From positions 1 to 7,106 of the forward strand of contig CALPPK020000055.1 in the NCBI GenBank assembly GCA_943325435.2: 7,106 nucleotides of DNA, read 5' to 3'. The DNA is from Bifidobacterium breve. Its GTDB lineage: Bacteria > Actinomycetota > Acidimicrobiia > Acidimicrobiales > Ilumatobacteraceae. The translations under genes were made by a program, and so were the position numbers. The notes below the pieces were generated by a model, which did not search any database, was not told where the DNA came from, and saw nothing but the letters and a program-made list of their open reading frames with translations. Of the stretch, positions 1 to 5,308 are shown piece after piece; the first letter of the stretch is position 1, and each line of letters starts with the position of its first letter.

Positions 1-464
1 ACGGCTTGGATTGCCAATTCTCGTGCAACTGATGGTTCAAGCTTTTCAATCTCGACAAAGCGCGCGGTCATGACATCAATAATGGGCGTGATTATGGACT
101 TCACGCCCACGTCAAAACCTTCGAGATCAAGCCACATTATGAGACGAACTACCGAAGTGAGCTCTGGAGTGAGCACCAATGCAGGTGTTCCAGCTGCTAC
201 TTCTGGCACGTTTTTTGCAATCTCGAGCACCTGTTGAATAGCCACAGCACGAAGAAGCTCGTTTTTTCCGCCAAACCATGTGTGAACAAACCCATGGTTG
301 ACATCGGCCAAAAGGCCAATCTCCCTGACCCCTACTTCTGAGAAAGGCTTCTCTCGGATCAATAGCGTGGCAGCCGCAATCAATCGGCGTTCGCCCTCAG
401 CCCTAGAAATAGGCGACCGGCGCTTCGGGGCTGCTTTCTTCTCGGCTGACTTCTTATTTGGCAC
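1..464 (-). CDS. TetR-family transcriptional repressor, 5' part (3' end outside window)
   Basis: Reading the minus strand from GTG at 464 gives 154 codons open to the window edge. A basic Lys/Ala-rich tail (residues 2-17) precedes a typical TetR_N domain: helix 1 around RRLIAAATLLI (26-36), then a helix-turn-helix (about 44-63) with VREIGLLADVNHGFVHTWF, followed by GGKNELLRAV. This matches the family pattern of a helix-turn-helix ending in Y/W-F and G-x-K-x-E-L-L. The rest (from about residue 75) would be the start of the ligand-binding and dimer domain, which varies too much to suggest a ligand. GTG 464 is the first possible start because an in-frame TAA lies three codons upstream. AAGG lies 7 nt before it, and TAAGGT (a TANNNT -10) lies 6 nt before it, so it may be leaderless or SD-led. 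The gene diverges from the secreted-protein gene and shares its control region, which suggests local control and autoregulation. The family call is firm; the target is inferred. Confidence 0.9.
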   Translation of the reverse strand, partial: MPNKKSAEKKAAPKRRSPISRAEGERRLIAAATLLIREKPFSEVGVREIGLLADVNHGFVHTWFGGKNELLRAVAIQQVLEIAKNVPEVAAGTPALVLTPELTSVVRLIMWLDLEGFDVGVKSIITPIIDVMTARFVEIEKLEPSVARELAIQA

Positions 465-488
465 GTCTTTACCTTATTCCTCAACGCT

Positions 489-555
489 GACTGTTCGTGA
501 CCCATTCACCTGATACTCAAGAACAGTCCTTGTCTTTGAACAGTCTAGGACTGTT
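489..555. promoter_or_regulatory. Operator array: four AACAGTC/GACTGTT heptamers
   Basis: The heptamer GACTGTT occurs at 489-495 and 549-555, and its complement AACAGTC at 522-528 and 539-545. The last two form a perfect palindrome, AACAGTC-TAG-GACTGTT (539-555), of the size TetR dimers bind. GAACAGTC at 521-528 and 538-545 is a direct repeat offset by 17 bp. The array lies between a TetR gene and a divergent gene, with one half-site just upstream of the likely -10 of the TetR gene. The repeats are seen directly; binding by the adjacent repressor is inferred. Confidence 0.72.
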
Positions 556-564
556 ACCTTAAAT
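536..564 (+). promoter_or_regulatory. Predicted promoter of the large secreted-protein gene
   Basis: TTGAAC (536-541) and TTAAAT (559-564) are separated by 17 bp, each matching 4 of 6 consensus bases. The perfect AACAGTC palindrome fills the spacer, so a bound repressor would block RNA polymerase. Transcription would start near 571, leaving a leader of about 70 nt before ATG 643. This is a by-eye prediction. Confidence 0.5.
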
Positions 565-589
565 CGTGAAGTTAGAGGGAAAGTGCACA

Positions 590-603
590 GTTATGTGCAT
601 AAC
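590..603. repeat. 14-bp palindrome in the 5' leader
   Basis: GTTATG-TG-CATAAC is a perfect inverted repeat. TTATGT at 591-596 can also pair with ACATAA at 606-611, so two small hairpins compete for the same bases. The site lies downstream of the predicted transcription start and about 40 nt before the chosen start codon. It could be a second protein-binding site or a leader hairpin. Its role is unknown. Confidence 0.4.
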
Positions 604-630
604 ATACATAATCGTGAGATCGGGAAATCT

Positions 631-636
631 AAAGAG
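631..636 (+). promoter_or_regulatory. Ribosome binding site that decides the start at 643
   Basis: AAAGAG lies 6 nt before ATG 643 and matches 5 of 6 bases of AAGGAG. A longer reading from GTG 583 would add 20 hydrophilic residues ahead of a clear signal peptide, so 643 is preferred. Confidence 0.6.
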
Positions 637-642
637 CTGAAT

Positions 643-2814
643 ATGAAGTCATTAGTCTCCCGGCTTGTAACGGCAATGATTATTTTCGCACTACTCATTT
701 CGCAGCCATCCTTGGTGCGCGCCGCTGGTCAATACACATTGAATGGTGGCTCGTGGACATTTTCGACCTACACCCAAGGCCCATTAACTCTCGGCGTGAG
801 AATGACTACAACCGCTGAAGGTTCGGTTACCAAAGTTCGCTTCTACAAGGATCCAATCTTCGCAGGAGCACACACCGTGTATGTATGGAATTCATTGGGA
901 ACAGTTCTCGCGCAGCAAGTGTTTCAAAATGAAACCGCCTCTGGTTGGCAAGAACTCACACTAAATACTCCGGTGCTGATTGCCGCGAACAGCACATTCT
1001 CAGTGGGCTTCTCGCTTACTGACGGGGGATTTGTTTTCAACACTGGGTCAATAGCCAACCGGGCATCCGGACCACTTACTGTCGTCAATGGGTACTACAG
1101 CCTGACACCAGACAGCTTTCCTAATCTGACAAATTCGTTTCATTACCTTATTGATCTCACATTTGCAGTTGAAGATCCCACTATTCCGACCAATTCGCTA
1201 GCGCCAAGCGTCACGGGTATAGCTCGCACGGGTGAAACGCTTTCTGCATCAACCGGCACTTGGACGGGTTCACCAACGGCGTATGCATATCAGTGGAAAC
1301 GATCATTGACTTCTAACGGTTCCTACAGCGATATACCTACAGCAACAAGTAGTACATATCTGGTACCAGAATCTGATGTTGGGTATTACATCAAGGCAGC
1401 GGTTGTTGCCTCAAATGTTGCTGGTTCTTCTAGTGCCGTGCTGTCTTCACCAACTTCTACTGTGGTAGATATTGCGCCAACGAACACGGCGATTCCCGTC
1501 ATAACTGGTACTGCTCGCACCGGCGCAACATTGACCGCTTCAAATGGATCCTGGACCGGTTCGCCCACTTCGTATACATATCAATGGAAACGAGCAACTA
1601 CGTCTGGCGGCACATATTCGAACATTGGTTCAGCAACAAGCCGCACGTACGAATTGACTGATACCGACATCGATAAACACATCAAGGTCTCGGTTGCTGC
1701 ATCCAACGGTGTCGGTGCATCAACTGCAGTGTTATCTGCGGCGACATCAGTTGTAGTTGACCTCACTGATTCCGTAGTGCCAACAACGACGAGTTCAGTT
1801 GCGACTTCCACGGGCTTTACATTCTCAATCTCCAATTACTCGTCCAGCTACACATATGTTCTTACGACGACTAAGGGTTCAGTTTCACGATCTACTGAAG
1901 ACGTCACAGTGACGGGTTTAGATGCTGGTGAGTCAGCGACAGTAACCATTTCGGTCTCGCGTACCAACTACAAGTCTGCTTCCAAAACAGTTACCGGGTC
2001 TGCGAACCCAGCTACAACTACAACAACGACCGCACCGGCATTGTCAATTGTGATTCAGGCTCCAGTGACAACGGTGGCAACAGGCCAAAATTCAGTTGCC
2101 ACAATTGCACCGACGACAACAACTCTTCCTGTTCTTGGTGCCAACGGTGCGCCTGTTCCAACGACAACGACAACTACTTCAACAACAATTGCGCCAGCAC
2201 GATCAAGAACGGTCGTTACGACAACGTTGCCGGCAATAGTGACGACAACGACCGTCGGACCTCCTGTAGTTGCCAAAGTGGATGCAGGTCAAACAGCGGT
2301 GCAAGTTGATGGAGTTAAAACTGATGCAACAGTGACACGTGAGAACAACCAGATGGTGATTACTGCTGGTGCTCTTAGTGCAACGTTGTCTGGAATAGAC
2401 AAAAGTGGAAAAACTGCCCCTCTTGATAGTGATGGAACAGTTCATCTATCTGGTGGCGACACAATAAAAATTAGTCTTGGCGGTTTCAAGGCTGCATCGC
2501 CTGTTGATGTGTGGTTGTTTTCCACGCCGACAAGATTAGGTTCTGCTGTAGTGGGTGCAGATGGCGCCGTAACTGGTGAATACAGATTACCTGTCGGCAT
2601 TAAGTCAGGCGCTCACCGCGTCGTAATCTCGGCCAAGTTGCCGAACGGTAAACCAACCACATTTACCCTAGGAATTTTAGTAGGAGACATATCAACGACC
2701 TCGACCCTCACGAGGGTTCTGATTGCGATTCCGATTGCGATTGCGATCGGTTTTGGTTTCGTTCTTCCGACACAACTTCGTCGCCGCCGAAGCAAGAAGT
2801 ACTCAAATGCGTAA
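643..2814 (+). CDS. Large secreted, membrane-anchored modular surface protein (DUF4082-like, Ig-like repeats, Thr-rich stalk)
   Basis: This 723-residue protein has a Sec signal peptide at residues 1-27, with a hydrophobic core TAMIIFALLI and likely cleavage after VRA. Residues about 35-178 resemble DUF4082: VTKVRFYKD, then HTVYVWNSLGTVLAQQVF, then ASGWQELTLNTPV, an order I recognise from that family. Residues 183-279 and 280-376 are tandem Ig-like repeats. Residues 377-454 form an FN3-like beta module (TVTGLDAGESATVTISV). Residues 455-543 are a Thr/Pro/Ala stalk, likely extended and possibly O-glycosylated. Residues 544-690 form a final beta-rich module with DVWLFSTPTRLGSAVVG, a pattern I associate with actinobacterial surface proteins. 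A TM helix (692-709) and the basic tail RRRRSKK anchor the C-terminus with the chain outside. No LPXTG motif or catalytic motif is seen. Adhesion or carbohydrate binding is a guess; the architecture is well supported. Its promoter carries the putative TetR operator. Confidence 0.88.
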   Translation: MKSLVSRLVTAMIIFALLISQPSLVRAAGQYTLNGGSWTFSTYTQGPLTLGVRMTTTAEGSVTKVRFYKDPIFAGAHTVYVWNSLGTVLAQQVFQNETASGWQELTLNTPVLIAANSTFSVGFSLTDGGFVFNTGSIANRASGPLTVVNGYYSLTPDSFPNLTNSFHYLIDLTFAVEDPTIPTNSLAPSVTGIARTGETLSASTGTWTGSPTAYAYQWKRSLTSNGSYSDIPTATSSTYLVPESDVGYYIKAAVVASNVAGSSSAVLSSPTSTVVDIAPTNTAIPVITGTARTGATLTASNGSWTGSPTSYTYQWKRATTSGGTYSNIGSATSRTYELTDTDIDKHIKVSVAASNGVGASTAVLSAATSVVVDLTDSVVPTTTSSVATSTGFTFSISNYSSSYTYVLTTTKGSVSRSTEDVTVTGLDAGESATVTISVSRTNYKSASKTVTGSANPATTTTTTAPALSIVIQAPVTTVATGQNSVATIAPTTTTLPVLGANGAPVPTTTTTTSTTIAPARSRTVVTTTLPAIVTTTTVGPPVVAKVDAGQTAVQVDGVKTDATVTRENNQMVITAGALSATLSGIDKSGKTAPLDSDGTVHLSGGDTIKISLGGFKAASPVDVWLFSTPTRLGSAVVGADGAVTGEYRLPVGIKSGAHRVVISAKLPNGKPTTFTLGILVGDISTTSTLTRVLIAIPIAIAIGFGFVLPTQLRRRRSKKYSNA
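1189..1770 (+). repeat. Tandem pair of 291-bp repeats encoding Ig-like domains
   Basis: Two units of exactly 291 bp (1189-1479 and 1480-1770) each encode 97 residues. Both run from TN...P..TG through ARTG.TL.A, WTGSPT.Y.YQWKR, SATS/TATS..TY and VASN/AASN to VVD. My hand alignment without gaps gives about 55 identical residues of 97. The pattern is the common bacterial Ig-like repeat of secreted actinobacterial proteins. The equal length and moderate identity point to an old in-frame duplication. Confidence 0.85.
2005..2271 (+). repeat. ACN-rich low-complexity stretch encoding a Thr/Pro stalk
   Basis: Runs of Thr codons (ACA, ACG, ACT), for example around 2014-2034, 2110-2124, 2161-2188 and 2242-2255, make simple ACN repeats. 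They encode clusters of four to six Thr mixed with Pro, Ala and Val, as in the mucin-like stalks of surface proteins. Minus-strand open frames here, rich in Val, are artefacts of this composition. Confidence 0.75.
2721..2750 (+). repeat. Hexanucleotide repeat within the TM-anchor codons
   Basis: Five tandem hexamers read GATTGC, GATTCC, GATTGC, GATTGC, GATCGG. In the gene's frame they encode alternating Ile-Ala/Ile-Pro of the C-terminal membrane helix. Gain or loss of one unit would keep the frame and change the helix by two residues. Confidence 0.6.
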
Positions 2815-2909
2815 ACAATTCATGTTCAAGAGTTACATGTCGTCAGAGGGTTTCATATATGATTTTCAAGTCATGATGTGCGTTCAATTACACAGCAATA
2901 GAGGTACAC
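2815..2909 (+). other. Intergenic gap with weak promoter-like and hairpin elements
   Basis: CATGT (2821-2825) can pair with ACATG (2835-2839) across a 9-nt loop, but no T-run follows, so termination is doubtful. A 10-bp palindrome TCATATATGA (2853-2862) overlaps TATGAT (2858-2863), a fair -10 box with no good -35 upstream. AGAGG (2900-2904) lies 5 nt before ATG 2910 and is a convincing ribosome binding site. The next pair may have its own promoter or be read through from the gene before. Confidence 0.35.
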
Positions 2910-3455
2910 ATGTTTAGGAGTCGTCGTAAAAGCTCAGGTTCTGGTGAAGATGGTGCTGGTTGGATCTATGCAGACCTTTTCCTAGCTCTCATGATTGTGG
3001 GTCTTGGTTCTGCCGTCATCACGTCGTCGTCTCCTTCAGGTGCTGCTAGCACCACTGCACCTGCAACGTTTCAATTGAGCTGTGCCGAGTTTCCAGTGCG
3101 GGTCCCAAATAATCTGACGGCTTCAAGCGGTGGCGCCGAAATTCAAGCAGCGATTACTTCTGAAATTAGTAAGCGTGGATGGAGCGGCGAGAGCGCGAAG
3201 CCAGGCCTAGTAATCGTGTTTGGTGGTTTTTCTGGCAGCGAAACTGCCGGAGCAGGAGATAGGCGAGCACAAAATTTGCGCGCTTCACTCCGTGCCGCCG
3301 TGCCACAGTTTCAACAAGTTGAGATGCGAACCGGTGGTGCGCAAAACATCACAGTAAACGGAACCGCTTCCGATGTCGGTGGTGCTGGTTCGTTCCTACT
3401 TGTTGTCTATCTATTGTTCAATGGTGCAGCCCTCACTGAAGATTGCACTCGTTAA
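2910..3455 (+). CDS. Single-pass membrane protein with MotB/ExbD/ZorB-like N-terminus
   Basis: This 181-residue protein has a short basic cytoplasmic start (RSRRK), one TM helix at about 18-37 (WIYADLFLALMIVGLGSAVI), an Ala/Ser/Thr linker and an outside domain of about 130 residues. The helix matches the MotB/ZorB pattern W-x(n)-YAD-x(3)-A-x-M, in which the Asp (here D22) carries protons or ions through the stator channel. The outside part contains LVIVFGGFSGS followed by AGAGDRRAQNLRASL (about 113-127), which loosely recalls the OmpA-like strand and the N-x(2)-L-S-x(2)-R-A helix of MotB-type proteins, but key residues are not clearly kept. C58 and C179 could form a disulfide. The RBS AGAGG and ATG 2910 fit well. 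The protein is almost certainly real and membrane-bound; the ion-channel assignment is an inference from one motif. It is followed within 8 bp by a two-TM partner. Confidence 0.8.
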   Translation: MFRSRRKSSGSGEDGAGWIYADLFLALMIVGLGSAVITSSSPSGAASTTAPATFQLSCAEFPVRVPNNLTASSGGAEIQAAITSEISKRGWSGESAKPGLVIVFGGFSGSETAGAGDRRAQNLRASLRAAVPQFQQVEMRTGGAQNITVNGTASDVGGAGSFLLVVYLLFNGAALTEDCTR

Positions 3456-3459
3456 GGAG
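3454..3459 (+). promoter_or_regulatory. Strong ribosome binding site overlapping the previous stop codon
   Basis: AAGGAG begins inside the TAA stop of the upstream gene (3453-3455) and lies 4 nt before ATG 3464. It fixes the start at 3464 rather than the in-frame TTG at 3443 and points to coupled translation of the two genes. Confidence 0.8.
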
Positions 3460-3463
3460 TTAT

Positions 3464-3997
3464 ATGCCACATTCACCACACGCCCATGCTGACGCAGTTA
3501 CAGCTGTTGATAAATGGCTATCAGTTTCAAAGCAAACGTCCAGCCTTGGCGCTAGTGCCAGCCAGTTTGTCGAAGACCTTCGTAATAATGAAAAGACACG
3601 TGAGTGGTCAAAGGTAAACGTTGAACAGATCTTGCCGTTCAAGAGCGAGACCCCTCGCTTGTTGTTGGTAGTTCGTGCCGGAGCAATGTTCTTGCCAATT
3701 TTGTTGACATGGCTTGCGCTGTCACAGGTCATCGGGCCCTTCACGTTGTACCTCCAAAATCAACAAGCAAGTGCCAACTTCTTGTGGTTTTGGAACCAGA
3801 ACCCAGGGCATTCATTTGCCGAACCATGGAAGTTGAGCCACGTTGCTCTTACTGACGCAGCCATTTTGGCGTTCCTTACGGTTCTTGCAATGCGCATTAC
3901 GTGGTGGGAAACATCACGAGCAGAACAATCAGAGGCTCGATACAACGAGATGTTGTCTGCTCTTGAGTTCTACTTCGTATCTTCACGCGATAACTAA
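3464..3997 (+). CDS. Two-TM membrane protein, partner of the MotB-like protein; function unknown
   Basis: This protein has 177 residues from ATG 3464. A His-rich start (PHSPHAHAD) leads into a soluble, mostly helical N-terminus (about 10-60). TM1 is at about 66-89 (LLLVVRAGAMFLPILLTWLA), followed by a loop of about 36 residues rich in Trp and Phe (FLWFW, 107-110 region), then TM2 at about 126-148 and a charged tail with ETSRAEQSEARYNEML. If both ends are cytoplasmic, the order (cytoplasmic helices, TM, outside loop, TM, cytoplasmic tail) is the same as the second half of ExbB/TolQ. I see no clear ExbB or MotA signature, however, so kinship is only a hypothesis. Translation is coupled to the MotB-like gene, which suggests a shared complex. 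No enzyme motif is visible. I do not recognise a named family. Confidence 0.8.
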   Translation: MPHSPHAHADAVTAVDKWLSVSKQTSSLGASASQFVEDLRNNEKTREWSKVNVEQILPFKSETPRLLLVVRAGAMFLPILLTWLALSQVIGPFTLYLQNQQASANFLWFWNQNPGHSFAEPWKLSHVALTDAAILAFLTVLAMRITWWETSRAEQSEARYNEMLSALEFYFVSSRDN

Positions 3998-4006
3998 GTA
4001 GGCACG

Positions 4007-4024
4007 TGGCGTAATGTTCGCCAT
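4007..4024 (+). promoter_or_regulatory. Possible leaderless promoter with a hairpin at the hydrolase start
   Basis: TAATGT (4012-4017) fits the TANNNT -10 box and ends 7 nt before ATG 4025, the spacing typical of leaderless actinobacterial transcripts. No Shine-Dalgarno is seen. The same bases form the loop of a 5-bp inverted repeat, TGGCG (4007-4011) and CGCCA (4019-4023). No good -35 is present. The hydrolase may otherwise be read through from 3997, 27 bp upstream. Confidence 0.4.
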
Positions 4025-4918
4025 ATGACTTTTACAACTCATCATGCGTTGGTGAACAACGTTGACATTGCGTATTGGCATGAACAGTCTGATAGCGCAA
4101 ATAAAGTTTTGGTGTGCCTACACGGCTGGCCGGAATCAAAACGCATCTTTGCTCGTTTAGTTAAACCATTGTGTGATGCTGGTTTCGAAGTAGTTGTGCC
4201 AGACCTACGTGGATTCGGCGAATCAGGTTTGGCACCAGATGGTTTTTACGATGTTGTGTCTCATGCGCGCGACATTGAAGCATTGGTGTTTGATCATCTC
4301 GGGTACGAGTCAGTAGTTCTTGTTGGTGGCGACTTGGGTGGTCCGGTAATACAAGAGCTCGCACTGCGGAATCCAACTCGAGTGGAACGGATGGTGTTGT
4401 TCAACTCTCCGCTCCCAATGGATAAGGATCGCATGGCCGGGATGCGAACCCGCCCGCCCGTTGAGGTGATGGACTATTTCATTCGACAGGGAACTGATGC
4501 GGATGCACTTGCTTCTGAATTGAGTACTGAAGAAATGCGTGCCGCATACATTGCCGAGTTTTATTCAACGCGTCTGTGGGCACACCCAGGTGCGTTCAGT
4601 GCTGATGATATTGCATGGCATGTTGAACCCTTCTGTGATGCACAAAAACTACGAGCGTCCTTTGCTAACTACGAATCTGCGTTTGATGCAGAGAAGCGCA
4701 TAGAGAAACCTTTGTATGGCAGAAACTTAGTGACGCCAACACTGATTTTGTTCGGAACAAGTGACCACGTGATCTACCCAGATTTTGACTTGATGGCTGC
4801 AACAGTGTTTGAGAATCATGAAGGGCCAATTCGTATTGAGAACTGTGGCCATTTTGTGCCGTGGGAGGCAGTTGATGAATTTACTTTTCGTACAGTTAAA
4901 TTCTGTTCGGAGAACTGA
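4025..4918 (+). CDS. Alpha/beta hydrolase, epoxide-hydrolase-like (Asp nucleophile)
   Basis: The 297-residue length is usual for the soluble epoxide hydrolase/haloalkane dehalogenase branch. HGWPES (33-38) is the oxyanion HG-x-P motif, and DLRGFGES (60-67) is the typical strand-4 segment. The nucleophile elbow is GGDLGG with Asp103, where esterases and lipases have Ser. A lid region spans about 130-230. FGTSD provides Asp247 as the acid, and CGHF provides His276 as the base. The triad Asp-Asp-His is therefore complete. Known members open epoxides, or cleave carbon-halogen bonds, through an ester on the Asp and a water activated by His. HGWP and GxDxGG favour epoxide hydrolase, but the substrate cannot be read from sequence; lid tyrosines need a model. 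No signal peptide is present, so it is cytoplasmic. Its stop is one base from that of the opposing gene, with no terminator between. Confidence 0.9.
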   Translation: MTFTTHHALVNNVDIAYWHEQSDSANKVLVCLHGWPESKRIFARLVKPLCDAGFEVVVPDLRGFGESGLAPDGFYDVVSHARDIEALVFDHLGYESVVLVGGDLGGPVIQELALRNPTRVERMVLFNSPLPMDKDRMAGMRTRPPVEVMDYFIRQGTDADALASELSTEEMRAAYIAEFYSTRLWAHPGAFSADDIAWHVEPFCDAQKLRASFANYESAFDAEKRIEKPLYGRNLVTPTLILFGTSDHVIYPDFDLMAATVFENHEGPIRIENCGHFVPWEAVDEFTFRTVKFCSEN

Positions 4919-4919
4919 A

Positions 4920-5270
4920 TTATTCGTTCTGTGACATTCGTTCGGCAATAGCCCTGTCTCGACGAATGACATTACGAATCAACACTGATCCGACCACACC
5001 AACGCCAGCAAGCATCACCGCGAAAACCGTGTACTGCATCCAGCCACCGCGATCACCAGAACTTTGAGGCTTTTTTCCACAATCCGGGCGCGGGTTTGAG
5101 TTAATGCATTCCGATGGCTCGTTTACTAAGTCATACACATACGTTGTGTCTGTCACTTCGCCAGCCGCAACAGTTGAGTCAGTTGGAGTATCTGCTGCTT
5201 TGACTGCTGAGAGTCCGAATGGCGCAATGGTGAGAAGAACGGCACAGGCAACGGGGGCAATACGGGGCAT
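4920..5270 (-). CDS. Small secreted, C-terminally anchored protein of unknown function
   Basis: This 116-residue protein has a signal peptide at 1-25 ([19 protein letters not shown], cleavage after VKA). A short outside region follows, with two Cys (C55 and C64, in [13 protein letters not shown]) that could form a disulfide, then SSGDRGGW and a TM helix at about 80-101. The tail [16 protein letters not shown] is basic and likely cytoplasmic. The membrane order and the signal peptide make it a real gene. No catalytic motif is seen, and I do not recognise a family. It diverges from guaA with a 38-bp gap and meets the hydrolase gene tail to tail. It could be a small envelope protein or an assembly factor; nothing in the sequence decides. 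Confidence 0.82.
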   Translation of the reverse strand: MPRIAPVACAVLLTIAPFGLSAVKAADTPTDSTVAAGEVTDTTYVYDLVNEPSECINSNPRPDCGKKPQSSGDRGGWMQYTVFAVMLAGVGVVGSVLIRNVIRRDRAIAERMSQNE

Positions 5271-5308
5271 GGGACTATCGTCTCACGCCAACTAGTGTTT
5301 ACAACGTT
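5271..5308. promoter_or_regulatory. Compact divergent control region before guaA
   Basis: Only 38 bp separate two divergent starts. TAGTGT (5293-5298) fits a TANNNT -10 for guaA, 10 nt before ATG 5309, implying a very short or absent leader; no Shine-Dalgarno is seen. ACTAGT (5291-5296) and AACGTT (5303-5308) are 6-bp palindromes of unknown value. No clear promoter is seen for the minus-strand gene. No guanine riboswitch would fit in this gap. Confidence 0.4.

Noticed and set aside
298..513. 71-residue plus-strand open frame
   Set aside because: It lies antisense to the TetR N-terminal domain, has no family pattern, and ends in the operator region.
583..642. Upstream GTG start adding 20 residues to the surface protein
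   Set aside because: The extension is hydrophilic and would bury the signal peptide. ATG 643 has its own AAAGAG site and begins a normal signal peptide.
2055..2445. Val-rich and other minus-strand frames opposite the Thr stalk
   Set aside because: They are the complement of ACN codon runs and have no start signals or domain pattern.
2821..2839. Intrinsic terminator after the surface protein
   Set aside because: The stem is only 5 AT-rich base pairs and no T-run follows.
2723..2917. 64-residue plus-strand frame across the end of the surface protein
   Set aside because: It overlaps the TM-anchor codons in another frame, and its Arg-rich start is a product of the hexamer repeat.
3443..3463. 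TTG start adding seven residues to the two-TM protein
   Set aside because: AAGGAG lies downstream of this TTG and 4 nt before ATG 3464, which must be the start.
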